Made by a program: the position numbers and the translations under genes. 64,000 bases of DNA, taken from contig JASEVX010000374.1 in NCBI GenBank assembly GCA_031761405.1, positions 93,997-157,996 of the forward strand. The letters are read 5' to 3'. The notes below the pieces were generated by a model that was given only the letters and a program-made list of their open reading frames with translations, did no database searches and was not told the origin of the DNA. This stretch comes from Serripes groenlandicus. Its lineage: Eukaryota; Mollusca; Bivalvia; Cardiida; Cardiidae. The stretch's first letter is position 1, and every line of letters starts with the position of its first letter. This document shows, piece after piece, positions 23,169 through 32,697 of this stretch.

Positions 23169-23740
23169 AGCTCACTGAGCTTTGCTCAAGGTGAGTTATT
23201 GTGATCGCCTTTTGTCCGTTGTGCGTCGTGCGTCAACTTCTTCTCCTCAGTAACCAGTGGGTCAATTGGGATGAAACTTCACAGAAAGCATCCTCTTAAT
23301 GACCTCACCAGATTTCCTTCAAATTTTTGGGATCCATGCAGAATTCTGGTTTCCATGGCAACGAAATGAAAAAAACTTCAAAATTCTTCTTCTCCCAAAC
23401 TGGTTGGCAGATTTTCAAATAATTTTGTAGAAATGTTCAAATAAAACCTTTTAAATTATAATTGAATATTTTCCAGGTGGGAGGGTCACTTGGATATTCA
23501 GCCACATTGGGTGACGACGCTCTCATTTCCACAACACAATGTAAAATCTTCTCCTCCAAAAGGGTCAGGCTGATTTTCAAATAATTTTGTAGAAATGTTC
23601 CTAGGGTGACCCTCTATCAGATTCCTTCAAGCCAAGTTGATTGGTCGGAAACTATAGCCGCCAGGGGGCGGGCTTATATGGCTAAAGTGAAAAAAAAAAA
23701 AATCAGGTGAGCGATCCAGGGCCATCATGGCCCTCTTGTT
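23169..23740 (+). mobile_element. HINE-like element, family A, copy 3, carrying a captured HERC1-like exon junction
   Basis: It begins AGCTCACTGAGC and ends CAGGTGAGCGATCC, hairpin GGGCCATCATGGCCC, CTCTTGTT. Internally the core breaks off at about 23437, continues with 110 bp identical (one missing G) to 15962-16072, and resumes at about 23547 with ATCTTCTCCTCC. It splits the second copy of a tandem duplication between TTTTTTT and ATGAAGTAGCTCC, so the element moved in as a unit. Confidence 0.8.
23438..23546 (+). pseudogene. Captured fragment of HERC1-like intron and WD40 exon 1
   Basis: The fragment contains 40 bp of intron, the TTTTCCAG acceptor and the first about 70 bp of the exon at 16002. 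A G run is one base shorter (GGGAGGGTC versus GGGAGGGGTC), which breaks the frame. Junctions show 2-4 bp of shared sequence with the host repeat (TC on the left, AAAA on the right). Confidence 0.85.
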
Positions 23741-24598
23741 TATGAAGTAGCTCCTTGGCGGAGGGAAATTGCTATGCTTCAATGATTAACGAAAAGTAAA
23801 GTTCACTTAATTGATTTCAAGCTTACCCATTTGCACACGCATTTTGATGCATCTGCAGCAGACTTTTTTGATAGTGTTGTGACAAAAGGAGAAATGACTA
23901 CATTTGTTTGAAATTGGATAAATTAACTTTGAATTGAAAAGGATTTTAAATGGTATAAACATACATATTTTATTTTTCCTTTGCTTAACAACTTTGAAAC
24001 TAGAAAAAATGTGAGGAATAGAAAGGAAAGGTTGCATCGCTGTTAACTGATTATGCTAATAACATGCAGTTTATCTTTTTCTCACAATGTTTTCAAACGC
24101 TGTCTGCTACATCTGCATTTAAAGCTATAAATACGTGGTTTTGAGAATTAATTTTCTTTTAAGAGATAAAAATGTAAGGAAAGGAGACATTGTTTCATTA
24201 TCCATTTGAAAGCAGCAGATGCGTTCAAAACAAGCGCACATTGCAAATGGCGGTTGGAATGAGTTTGTTTTTTACAACCCTCTATATAAGCCAATTTCGA
24301 AATCAAATCAAGGGAGGATTATATTCATAGTACAGCAACAGTACATGCACATATAGACACCATATTCTGGCCTGCTAAAATAGATTAGCTTTTGAGACAT
24401 TTTTCATCGCCATTGCATGCAGTTAAAATGTGGAGATTAACGAGTATCCGGTTTTGGCATGTTGAGGCATATTACTTGTGATTGCTTTAATTTTCTAATG
24501 GTTACTCGTGATTTGATTCCAACGTGTGATGCTAGACCTTGGACACCTAATATCGCGTTATACTGGTGTATTAACAATTAATTGTTAAAAAGACACAG

Positions 24599-24712
24599 TC
24601 AACAGTTAACTCATCAGCCATGAAGACATCAGAGAGCTTCACATCACATACTGTGTGTCCAAAATCCTTCCTGTCACTCAGTGTAGACATGTGCCAAGAG
24701 GAAATTATTGTA
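24599..24712 (+). pseudogene. Displaced copy of the HERC1-like linker exon at 37408
   Basis: It reads SSAMKTSESFTSHTVCPKSFLSLSVDMCQEEI in an open frame. It corresponds to 37450-37553 but lacks the exon's splice acceptor and its first part, and turns into MITE-like sequence (ATTGTAAACATTGTG) at its end. Differences from the 37408 exon include many third-position changes, so the two diverged some time ago. It lies out of order, upstream of WD40 exon 6. Confidence 0.75.
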
Positions 24713-25185
24713 AACATTGTGAAAAAGAAGGAATTACTCATAATGAAAATTTATAAAATGAGTATAAAAATAAGATATTAACAACTAAAGAGACTACATA
24801 CATGTATTTTGTAGGAAGTTTCTTTTAACTTGCAATGAATATCCTTTTAATTTGGAATAGAAAGCAAATCCTTTGAAAGAATTATTATTTTACAATTCGG
24901 AAAATAAATATGTGATAGCTAGTAGAGCGATTTTTACCCTAATAGGTAACTTGTTTTAAATTGGAATTCATGTAGAAAACGGCACATGAAGGAATAATCT
25001 TTTTTTCATTGGAAAATAAAATTACAACATTTTTCATCTATTTCTACTTTGTTTCCCACTCTGTATCAAGCGTATTCTTCTTTTAACCAAGATGTTACAA
25101 ACACTTTCTGCAGATGTTTTCAAAGTAGATGTCTTTTATAACAACTTATCAGGTAAACATTATAATTGGTTTGAATTTATTGCAG

Positions 25186-25284
25186 GATGGTAGTTTGTTA
25201 CAGACTTACATAGGTAGTGGTATGTTACGAAGCCTGTGCTGGTATTCAGATCATGGCCTTGCTGCTTGCTTCAATAGATCTAAG
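25186..25284 (+). CDS. HERC1-like: HERC1-like WD40-region exon 6
   Basis: Acceptor TATTGCAG, donor TCTAAG|GTAAAG, exactly 33 codons: DGSLLQTYIGSGMLRSLCWYSDHGLAACFNRSK. It matches DGSVLQT.VIGSGA ... VAACSNRSKD of HERC1. Intact. The last 20 bp of exon with its donor are repeated at 25318-25342. Confidence 0.8.
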
Positions 25285-25539
25285 GTAAAGCCCCTAAATA
25301 TAATAACAAATCAAGTGTTGCTTCAAGAGATCTAAGGTAAAACACATATAGACGGTCACCCTCTCTGATGTCTATGAAGCGGGAGCCTTTTGAAAACATT
25401 ATGGCAAAAGGAGAAATTGCTCATTATGAGCAATTTCTCCTTTTGCCTTTTGCCACGATTGTTTATCGAAAAAGTGCTCTCCCTTACCAAAATGTTTTAT
25501 ACGTCACTTATATGCCATTTTTATATGTACTTATACTTC

Positions 25540-25755
25540 ACATAGAAAATTAACCTATAAGTCACATATATGTAACTTATATGTATTTTAAATGCAAATT
25601 AGATGTAAGTGAAGTATATGTGACATATAAGTCACTTATATTGGACAACTAGTCACTTATATGTGACATATAAGTCACTTATATGCGACATATAAGTCAG
25701 GTTTTACAATAACTTATAAGTGACTTATATGTGACATGTGACATATAAGTTGAGT
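25540..25755. repeat. Palindromic AT-rich tandem repeat
   Basis: CACTTATATGTGACATATAAG and variants recur many times on both strands, so the array is self-complementary. It is not a CRISPR array because the repeats have no regular unique spacers. It lies just downstream of the BEN gene's 3' end. Confidence 0.7.
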
Positions 25756-25940
25756 ATAAAGTCTCTTTTGATGGCCAAAACAGCTGCCGCAAAAAAAATA
25801 GGATTGTAATGTAATTCACAAAAAATAATTTTTTTTTTATTTATCACATCATTTATGTGTATATATATATAGAATGTTATCCGTTTTTGCCCTCAAGTCT
25901 TTTTGCAGGTTGTCTTCAAATTTGCCCTTGTATCTGCACA

Positions 25941-26002
25941 CTAGAGGTTAATGGCTTGGACCACATCTTTTTCTGAGCAGTTACGCTTCTCCCACACATA
26001 TC
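25941..26002 (-). CDS. BEN-domain gene, last coding exon
   Basis: Read on the minus strand: acceptor TTCTTTTAG, then (R)YVWEKRNCSEKDVVQAINL and a TAG stop. Joined to the exon at 26634-26853 it completes the BEN fold (NAIIRYVWEKR). The phase matches (A|GA). About 60 bp of coding sequence. Confidence 0.7.
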
Positions 26003-26633
26003 CTAAAAGAAAAATATGTGATCATAACTCGGTGAATAACTGACATATTTTTTCCCATTCAAACCCGTCTCAAACTTTAAAATGGAAAACTTCCTTTGAA
26101 AGATACACAGATGGATAGACAAAGCCTTTGTATTTTACCATTATCTTTCTTTTTGTTAAACCGGACCCCGTTATAAATTTAGCTTAAGACACCTCAATTA
26201 TTATTATAAATCGGCACTATAAATATTGAGTCCCATCCTTAGTCTCCTATTGTTAGGCTAAGATCAAAATTTTGCGCTGGTAACATTTCTATCCAAAATC
26301 ATTAATTCAGAAAATTCGCAATACAGACTTTTTTTTCCGGTAACCAAAGTGTCCGGATTAATGAGTTATGAGTATAACCTAACAAGCAAAGTCTGAGAGA
26401 AAGAATTTAAATTTAGCAAATTTAAAAGACAACCACCTGCAGAGGAAAATTCCTGTAGTTTGAACAAATTTGGTACAGTGGTTAAGAAGTTAATGTTTTA
26501 AGCTAAAAGTTTGCGATGGATGATAGGTAATGAGAATAGATCACCTTCAGCTCAGGTAATCTTAAAAACACAGAAACAATGAAATGTTATCGGACAAAAT
26601 ATAACTAGTACAATCGATATATTAATAACTTAC

Positions 26634-26853
26634 TGATAATTGCATTCATGATTGTTTTATCAAGAGCAGGTTTTGATTTCGTTCCTCTTACTGAACATTC
26701 AGCCAATGTTTTGTCATCAAAAAAGACATTGACTAACAATCTGGCCAGAGCGGTCCCACTTCCTTTTGCCTTACGAAGACACAGGTCTAATTGAGGAACC
26801 GTGATTTTCACACCATAACCTGGCAGCAGGTCAATTTTTATGACATCTTCATC
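26634..26853 (-). CDS. BEN-domain exon
   Basis: On the minus strand, acceptor TTTTTTCTTCAG and donor ATCA|GTAAGT. The product reads DEDVIKIDLLPGYGVKITVPQLDLCLRKAKGSG, then ALARLLVNVFFDDKTLAEC and GTKSKPALDKTIMNAII. The pattern of ALARLL...FF....LA.CSV.G...KPALD is characteristic of BEN domains, which bind DNA or mediate protein contacts in chromatin factors and also occur in some viruses and transposons. The reading frame is intact. The gene is antisense to, and inside an intron of, the HERC1-like series. Confidence 0.75.
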
Positions 26854-27475
26854 CTGAAGAAAAAAACATGCATCGTCATATGATCAAGCCTCATCATGAG
26901 AAAACCAACAATGTGGTCTTGGCATGGCGTAAAGTATCAACCCTGATCTGCATTCACAATCCATGCAAACATTTTTCATTTCTTATGTTATTTCTGTTTC
27001 TAGAATAATTTCTCTATACCTTCATCTCTGTGAGGCGGAAAGGTTTGGCCCTAATAATTGCACAGACTGACCTGGATCGATGTTTTACGCAGATGCCACA
27101 TAGTTGGGTTTTACGCCAGGCGGCTCATATTACGATGAATCCCTAAGTATCACCCTACCTATCAAGCTAGAGAGCTGTTTGTGTGATGGAGAAATAGAAA
27201 ACTGGAAACCCTAAATTGATCAACTAAAAGCAATCTTATTTAGATTTGTTAAACCTTGCTATTTTTTGTAACAAAAAACAAATTTCAAGAAGTTTGACAT
27301 TTGACCTTCATGGTTATTGATCGCCACGCACCTTCTTATCATGACAGCATGTGTGCCAAACAATATGATAATCCATGCATCGGTTTAAAAATAAAAAGCA
27401 GAAAGGAATTTCAATAGGTTTGACATTTGACCTTCAAATGTGACCTTGACCTTGCACCTTATAAATGTTACTTAC

Positions 27476-28456
27476 ATGTTTATTAGCGTTGTCCAGATTA
27501 GCTGTTGTTGAGTGGCCTGCAGATGCTACAGAACTTACAAAAGACTTAATTGGAGTATGTTTTATCGAGTGTAAAGCTTGTGTTGTTGTTGCTGGTTGTG
27601 TTAATGCTGATGATGCCATTGTTACATGTTGGTTGTTTGATGCAGATGCTACAGAACTTACAGACTTTATTGGAGATTTTATTATAGATGATTGTAAAGC
27701 TTGTGTTGCCTGTTTTGTAAATGATGCTGATGCCATTGGTATATGTTGGTTGTTTGAGGCTAGTAGAGCTTGCACATTTTCTTCCAAGGAAGCTATACGT
27801 TCTTCAAGTGCTGCTATGTAATGCATGCATTTTGAACAATCTTTCGAATCTGTTGCAGTTTTAATTGTGTCTGTGACCAAATTGTGTGCAATGTACTCCG
27901 AAGCACTGGCATTAAAATCCCAGTCACAGTACACATTCCCATTGTTCTGGTACAAGTTCTGTGTTGTGGTTTGACTGGGTGATTGTAAGGATGAAACCAT
28001 GTCTGGCTGGAAATATTGTGGTTGCTGTTGAAAAAGAGTATCAGGTGCATTGAACGCTTCGTGTGTGTGTGATGCTGTATATTGTGGTTTTAAGTTGGCT
28101 GTTAAATATGGCAATGCAGCAATAAGAGGGGTTGTAGATTGAACTGGCTGTATACCACTTGGCAGGGGAATGGCATCATGATTTTGAGATGACATGTGCT
28201 GTATGCTAGAGACTGCTGGTGTTATGAGTGGTGGCTGTTTTGATAATTGCTGAGAATGTGATGCTGTTGGTGCATTATTGGTGGCCAAGATTGCTGGTGT
28301 AATGAATGTTGGCTGTTTTGATAATGGCTGTGGTGCATTATTGGTGGCCAAGACTGCTGGTGTAATGGATGTTGGCTGTTTTGGTAATGGCTGTGGTGCA
28401 TTAATGGTGGCTGGAATTGCAAGTGTAATGACTGGTTGCTGTGATGCTGCATTATT
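27476..28456 (-). CDS. BEN-domain gene, large low-complexity exon with coiled coil
   Basis: On the minus strand the exon ends AACAT|GTAAGT. The frame is open for about 325 codons. In order: three imperfect 21-residue repeats rich in Gln/Pro/Thr (NAPQPL.KQP..ITPA), a Gln/Ser-rich stretch, a short coiled coil (IAALEERIASLEENVQALL), and two about 38-residue repeats (ASNNQH..MAS ... SVASA). Such a coiled coil upstream of a BEN domain is common. The exon may start at a possible acceptor (ATCACAG, minus strand) at about 28439, or continue upstream. A HINE inserted at 28457 abuts it. Function beyond BEN-protein is unknown. Confidence 0.65.
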
Positions 28457-29509
28457 ATGTCTCCCCCCTCCGGAGGAGACATATTGCTTTTGCCTGCGCC
28501 GTCTGTCTGTCAGTCTGTCCGTCTGTCTGTCTGTCCGTCTGTCTGTCTGTCCGTCCGTCCGTCCGTGCGTCCGTAAACAATTTCTTGTTAACACGATAGT
28601 CTTCACTTTTGATTGTATCGCAACCAAACTTATACAGTAGTTAGATATCCATGAGAGCTCGGTTCCTTTCGAAAACCAGCCAGATCCGCCCATGCATGAC
28701 TGGATTATGGCCCTTGAAATGGTCAAAATTGCTATAAAAGAGCTTGTTAACAAGATACAGTCTTCACTTTTGATTGTATCTCAACCAAACTTATACAGTA
28801 GTTAGATATCTATGAGAGCTCGGTTCCTTTTGTAAACCAGCCAGATCCGCCCATGCATGACTGGATTATGGCCCTTGATATTGGTCAAAATTGCTATAAA
28901 AGAGCTTGTTAACACGATAGTCTTCACGTTTGATTGTATCTGAACCAAACTTATATAGTAGTTAGATATCCATGAGAGCTCGGTTCCTTTCGAAAACCAG
29001 CCAGATCTGCCCATGCATGACTGGATTATGGCCCTTGAAATGGTCAAAATTGCTATAAAAGAGCTTGTTAACATGATACAGTCTTCACTTTTGATTGTAT
29101 CTCAACCAAACTTATACAGTATAGTAGTAAGATATCCATGAGAGCTCGATTCCTCTCGAAAACCAGCCAGATCCGCCCATGCATGACTGGATTATGGCCC
29201 TTGAAATGGTCAAAATTGCTATAATTGAGCATGTGAACACAATAGAGGCTTCATTTACTATCTGATCTTCACCAAACTTAGATAGTAGTTAAATATTGAT
29301 GAGAGCTTGGTTCCTTTTGAAAACCAGCTAGATCCGCCCATGCAAGACTGGATTATGGCCCATGAAATTGTAAAAATTGCTATAACACAGCTTGTGAACA
29401 CAAAAGAGCCTCCATTTACTATCCGATCTTCACCATACATACATGCTCTGGATTGAAAATGACCAAAGAACCATACCAGTAGAGCATAGGCCCTCATGGG
29501 CCTCTTGTT
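28457..29509 (+). mobile_element. Chimeric HINE-like element (C-type 5' end, B-type core and 3' end)
   Basis: It begins TATGTCTCCCCCC, as in family C, then a long GTCT/GTCC microsatellite (28500-28570), but the core is family B (TTGTTAACACGATA, GATTATGGCCCTTGA) and so is the 3' end CCAGTAGAGC, hairpin AGGCCCTCATGGGCCT, CTTGTT. The expected 5' partner AGCTCTACTGG is missing. The element sits between the BEN exon (minus) and a HERC1-like exon (plus) and supplies most of that exon's pyrimidine tract. Confidence 0.75.
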
Positions 29510-29513
29510 CCAG

Positions 29514-29694
29514 GATGTTATAGTATTACATTACCCAAACGATATCCATGTTAAACAACAGGCATTAGCAATATCACGAAGCTCACTACAAAGAATGGAG
29601 CTCACCATGCAGCAAGCACCCTGTTTGAAAACCTTTTTTCAAAATCTTCCTACTCTTTTACTAGAACAGTATCTACATTTGTATATATGAAAAG
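29514..29694 (+). pseudogene. HERC1-like: HERC1-like linker exon with frameshift and stop
   Basis: The acceptor CCTCTTGTTCCAG is largely transposon-derived; the donor is AAAAG|GTAAGG. It reads DVIVLHYPNDIHVKQQALAISRSSL ... APCLKTFFQNLPTLLLEQY, matching DVLVVNCTAEW...LATCRTAL...APCMRAFLERLP of HERC1. After LEQY the frame reaches TGA (29688-29690), whereas the +1 frame reads YEK as expected. The exon length (181) is one base off the phase needed for the next exon. Confidence 0.75.
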
Positions 29695-29970
29695 GTAAGG
29701 TTCCAATGCCTCGTCTAGACAAAATTCTGTTTTTTATGCCATACTTGAACTAGAAACAATCTGTGTTATTTACCCATACCTTGTTGTAACACAATTCTGT
29801 ATAATTTACCCATTTCTGGACTATGTACCCATTCTTAGTCTAGACACAATTCTGTATAATTTACCAATTTCTGGTATATGTACCCATTCTTAGTCTAGAC
29901 ACAATTCTGTATAATTTACCCATTTCTGGTCTATGTACCCATTCTTAGTCTAGACACAATTCTGTATAAT
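29695..29970 (+). repeat. 55-bp satellite, left part
   Basis: Tandem units of 55 bp contain TTAGTCTAGACACAATTCTG and ATTTACCCATTTCTGG. The array resumes at 31666 after an inserted element. The first copies near 29700 are diverged. Confidence 0.8.
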
Positions 29971-31665
29971 TATACCCCCGGTTCCGAAGGAAAGGGGGGG
30001 TATACTGTTTTACCCATGTCCGTCCGTCCTTCCGTCCGTCCGTAACACTTTCGTTTCCAGGCTATTTCTCTGCAACCGCTTTTTGGAATTTGATGAAACT
30101 TCATAGGAAGGATCACCACCAAGTGTAGATGCGCATATCGTGTTTGCGTTCCGGTTGGATTATTTTTCACGGAGTTATGGCCCTTTACCCCTATGTATGA
30201 CTAAATTCATTTCCGGGCTATTTCTCTGCAACCACTTTTTGGAATTTGATGAAACTTCATAGGAAGGATCACCACCAAGTGTAGATGCGCATATCGTGTT
30301 TGCGTTCCGGTTGGATTATTTTTCACGGAGTTATGGCCCTTTACCCCTATGTATGACTAAATTCATTTCCGGGCTATTTCTCTGCAACCGCTTTTTGGAA
30401 TTTGATGAAACTTCATAGGAAGGATCACCACCAAGTGTAGATGCGCATATCGTGTTTGCGTTCCGGTTGGATTATTTTTCACGGAGTTATGGCCCTTTAC
30501 CCCTATGTATGACTAAATTCATTTCCGGGCTATTTCTCTGCAACTGCTCTTTGGAATTTGATGAAACTTCATAGGAAGGATCACCACCAAGTGTAGATGC
30601 GCATATCGTGTTTGCGTTCCGGTTGGATTATTTTTCACGGAGTTATGGCCCTTTACCCCTATGTATGACTAAATTCATTTCCGGGCTATTTCTCTGCAAC
30701 CGCTTTTTGGAATTTTATGAAACTTCATAGGAAGGATCACCACCAAGTGTAGATGCGCATATCGTGTTTGCGTTCCGGTTGGATTATTTTTCACGGAGTT
30801 ATGGCCCTTTACCCCTATGTATGACTAAATTCATTTCCGGGCTATTTCTCTGCAACCGCTTTTTGGAATTTGATGAAACTTCATAGGAAGGATCACCACC
30901 AAGTGTAGATGCGCATATCGTGTTTGCGTTCCGGTTGGATTATTTTTCACGGAGTTATGGCCCTTTACCCCTATGTATGACTAAATTCATTTCCGGGCTA
31001 TTTCTCTGCAACTGCTCTTTGGAATTTAATGAAACTTCATAGGAAGGATCACCACCAAGTGTAGATGCGCATATCGTGTTTGCGTTCCGGTTGGATTATT
31101 TTTCACGGAGTTATGGCCCTTTACCCCTTTGTATGACTAAATTCATTTCCGGGCTATTTCTCTGCAACCGCTTTTTGGAATTTGATGAAACTTCATAGGA
31201 AGGATCACCACCAAGTGTAGATGCGCATATCGTGTTTGCGTTCCGGTTGGATGATTTTTCACGGAGTTATGGCCCTTTACCCCTATGTATGACTAAATTC
31301 ATTTCCGGGCTATTTCTCTGCAACCGCTTTTTGGAATTTGATGAAACTTCATAGGAAGGATCACCACCAAGTGTAGATGCGCATATCGTATTTGCGTTCC
31401 GGTTGGATTATTTTTCACGGAGTTATGGCCCTTTACCCCTATGTATGACTAAATTCATTTCCGGGCTATTTCTCTGCAACCGCTTTTTGGAATTTTATGA
31501 AACTTCATAGGAAGGATCACCACCAAGTGTAGATGCGCATATCGTGTTTGCGTTCCGGTTGGATGATTTTTCACGGAGTTATGGCCCTTTACCCCACCAT
31601 CACATATGTCTTTCAAAACATGAGCGGGGGTATCACTAGTGAGCAGTAGCTCACATATTTCTTGT
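29971..31665 (+). mobile_element. HINE-like element, family E, inserted in the 55-bp satellite
   Basis: It starts TATACCCCCGGTTCC, has a short GTCC microsatellite (30019-30045), and a core of about ten very similar units of roughly 156 bp (CCGGGCTATTTCTCTGCAAC, GATGAAACTTCATAGGAAGG, GGAGTTATGGCCCTTTACC). It ends GCGGGGGTATCAC, a hairpin GTGAGC-AGTA-GCTCAC and TTTCTTGT. The low divergence among units suggests a young or homogenised array. Confidence 0.85.
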
Positions 31666-32050
31666 TTACCCATTTCTGGTCTATGTACCCATTCTTAGTC
31701 TAGACACAATTCTGTATAATTTACCCATTTCTGGTCTACTACAAATTCTTAGTCTAGACACAATTCTGTATAATTTACCCATTTCTGGTCTATGTACCCA
31801 TTCTTAGTCTAGACACAATTCTGTTTATCATGACATACCTGGACTAGATAAAATCCTGTTTTATATGCCCATATGTGGAGTAGACAAAATCCTGTTTTAA
31901 TTGGCCATAGCCAATCTAGACAACATTCTGTCCTAAATGACAATACCTGGTCTATCAAATTCTGTGTTCTTTACCCATACCTTGTCATGACAAAATGATG
32001 TGTTATTTTCCTTGCCTAGACCATTTCTGTGTTAAATGCCAACACATCCA
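31666..32050 (+). repeat. 55-bp satellite, right part, decaying downstream
   Basis: The array continues exactly where it was broken at 29970 and degenerates after about 31830 into looser CCTGTTTTA / ACCTGGTCTA repeats. Confidence 0.75.
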
Positions 32051-32094
32051 CATCTAATTAACGCTTTCTGACACCCCATCATCAATTTTAATCA

Positions 32095-32280
32095 TTGTGA
32101 CAATGTTCCTGGGTTCGAATCTCATGATGAGCTGGTTCTGCCTTTGGGACCTTTCCACATCAATGGCGTTTGTACTGATAAAGTCTCAAGAAAGCTGACA
32201 TTGAGTATGATTAACATAAGCTGAAAGTTGTTTCCCAATCCATGTAAAATAAGTAAGTTTAAACTAAACTAAACTAACTT
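32095..32280 (+). mobile_element. tRNA-derived SINE fragment with AACTA tail
   Basis: A B box (GGGTTCGAATCTC) is followed by a short body and a tail of AACTA repeats (AAACTAAACTAAACTAA). The A-box half is missing. Confidence 0.55.
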
Positions 32281-32292
32281 TGTATGTTTCAG

Positions 32293-32374
32293 CCCTTAGT
32301 GATGAGTGGTGAACACTTGATACACAGTGAATACCTACAGTCCTTGTGTTCGTTAACAGTACTTAGCGACTAGT
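32293..32374 (+). pseudogene. HERC1-like: HERC1-like linker exon with in-frame stop
   Basis: Acceptor TGTTTCAG. It reads PLVMSGEHLIHSEYLQSLCSLTVLSD then TAG (32371-32373). It corresponds to PHVVCGDQLVHSPYMQCLASLAV of HERC1. The sequence after the stop no longer matches. A possible donor (GTAAAC) lies at 32375. Confidence 0.65.
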
Positions 32375-32454
32375 GTAAACAAAATTTTGTGTTATGTTCC
32401 AAAACCCCCACATCATCTTACTGATTGGACAGGTATTATAATTTTTTTTTTTAC

Positions 32455-32668
32455 GCAGTGTAGTGGTAAGAGAGCCTGTCTTGGGAGTGGGAGACCAGGG
32501 TTTGATCCCCAGTCGGATCATACAAAAGACTTGGCTCTCAGGGTTGTCGTGATAGCATTACAACTGATGCATTGGTGTTAGGATAAATAATACCCGTTAT
32601 ACTGGTAATTTACCCAAGAAACACCATGAAATAACACTTAAATACTGTTGAAAGTCGAGTAAAACACT
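32455..32668 (+). mobile_element. tRNA-derived SINE, family T
   Basis: The head has GTGTAGTGGTAAGAGAGCC (A box) and CAGGGTTTGATCCCC (B box). The tail has CTGGTAATTTACCCA and GAGTAAAACAC, shared with the copy at 45779-46010. Confidence 0.65.
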
Positions 32669-32697
32669 TTTCAAACCAAAAAACTTAAAATCTACTT

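Larger units (their letters stand above)
21775..24150 (+). repeat. Diverged tandem duplication (about 21775-22650 and 22930-24150)
   Basis: The two blocks share AACAAAG.GTTTT, CATATAAATTAATGT, GCATCTGCAGCAGACTT, AATTAACTTTGAATT and TGTCTGCTACATCTGCATTT in the same order. The first lies inside the TIR element and the second just outside it. The second is split by a HINE-A element at 23169-23740. No gene. Confidence 0.65.

Noticed and set aside
27465..27821. A plus-strand frame opposite the BEN gene exon
   Set aside because: It is the antisense shadow of the minus-strand coding exon, whose splice sites and domain order support the minus strand.
29990..31620. Regular repeats resembling a CRISPR array
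   Set aside because: Tandem units without unique spacers, in an animal genome, inside a mobile element.
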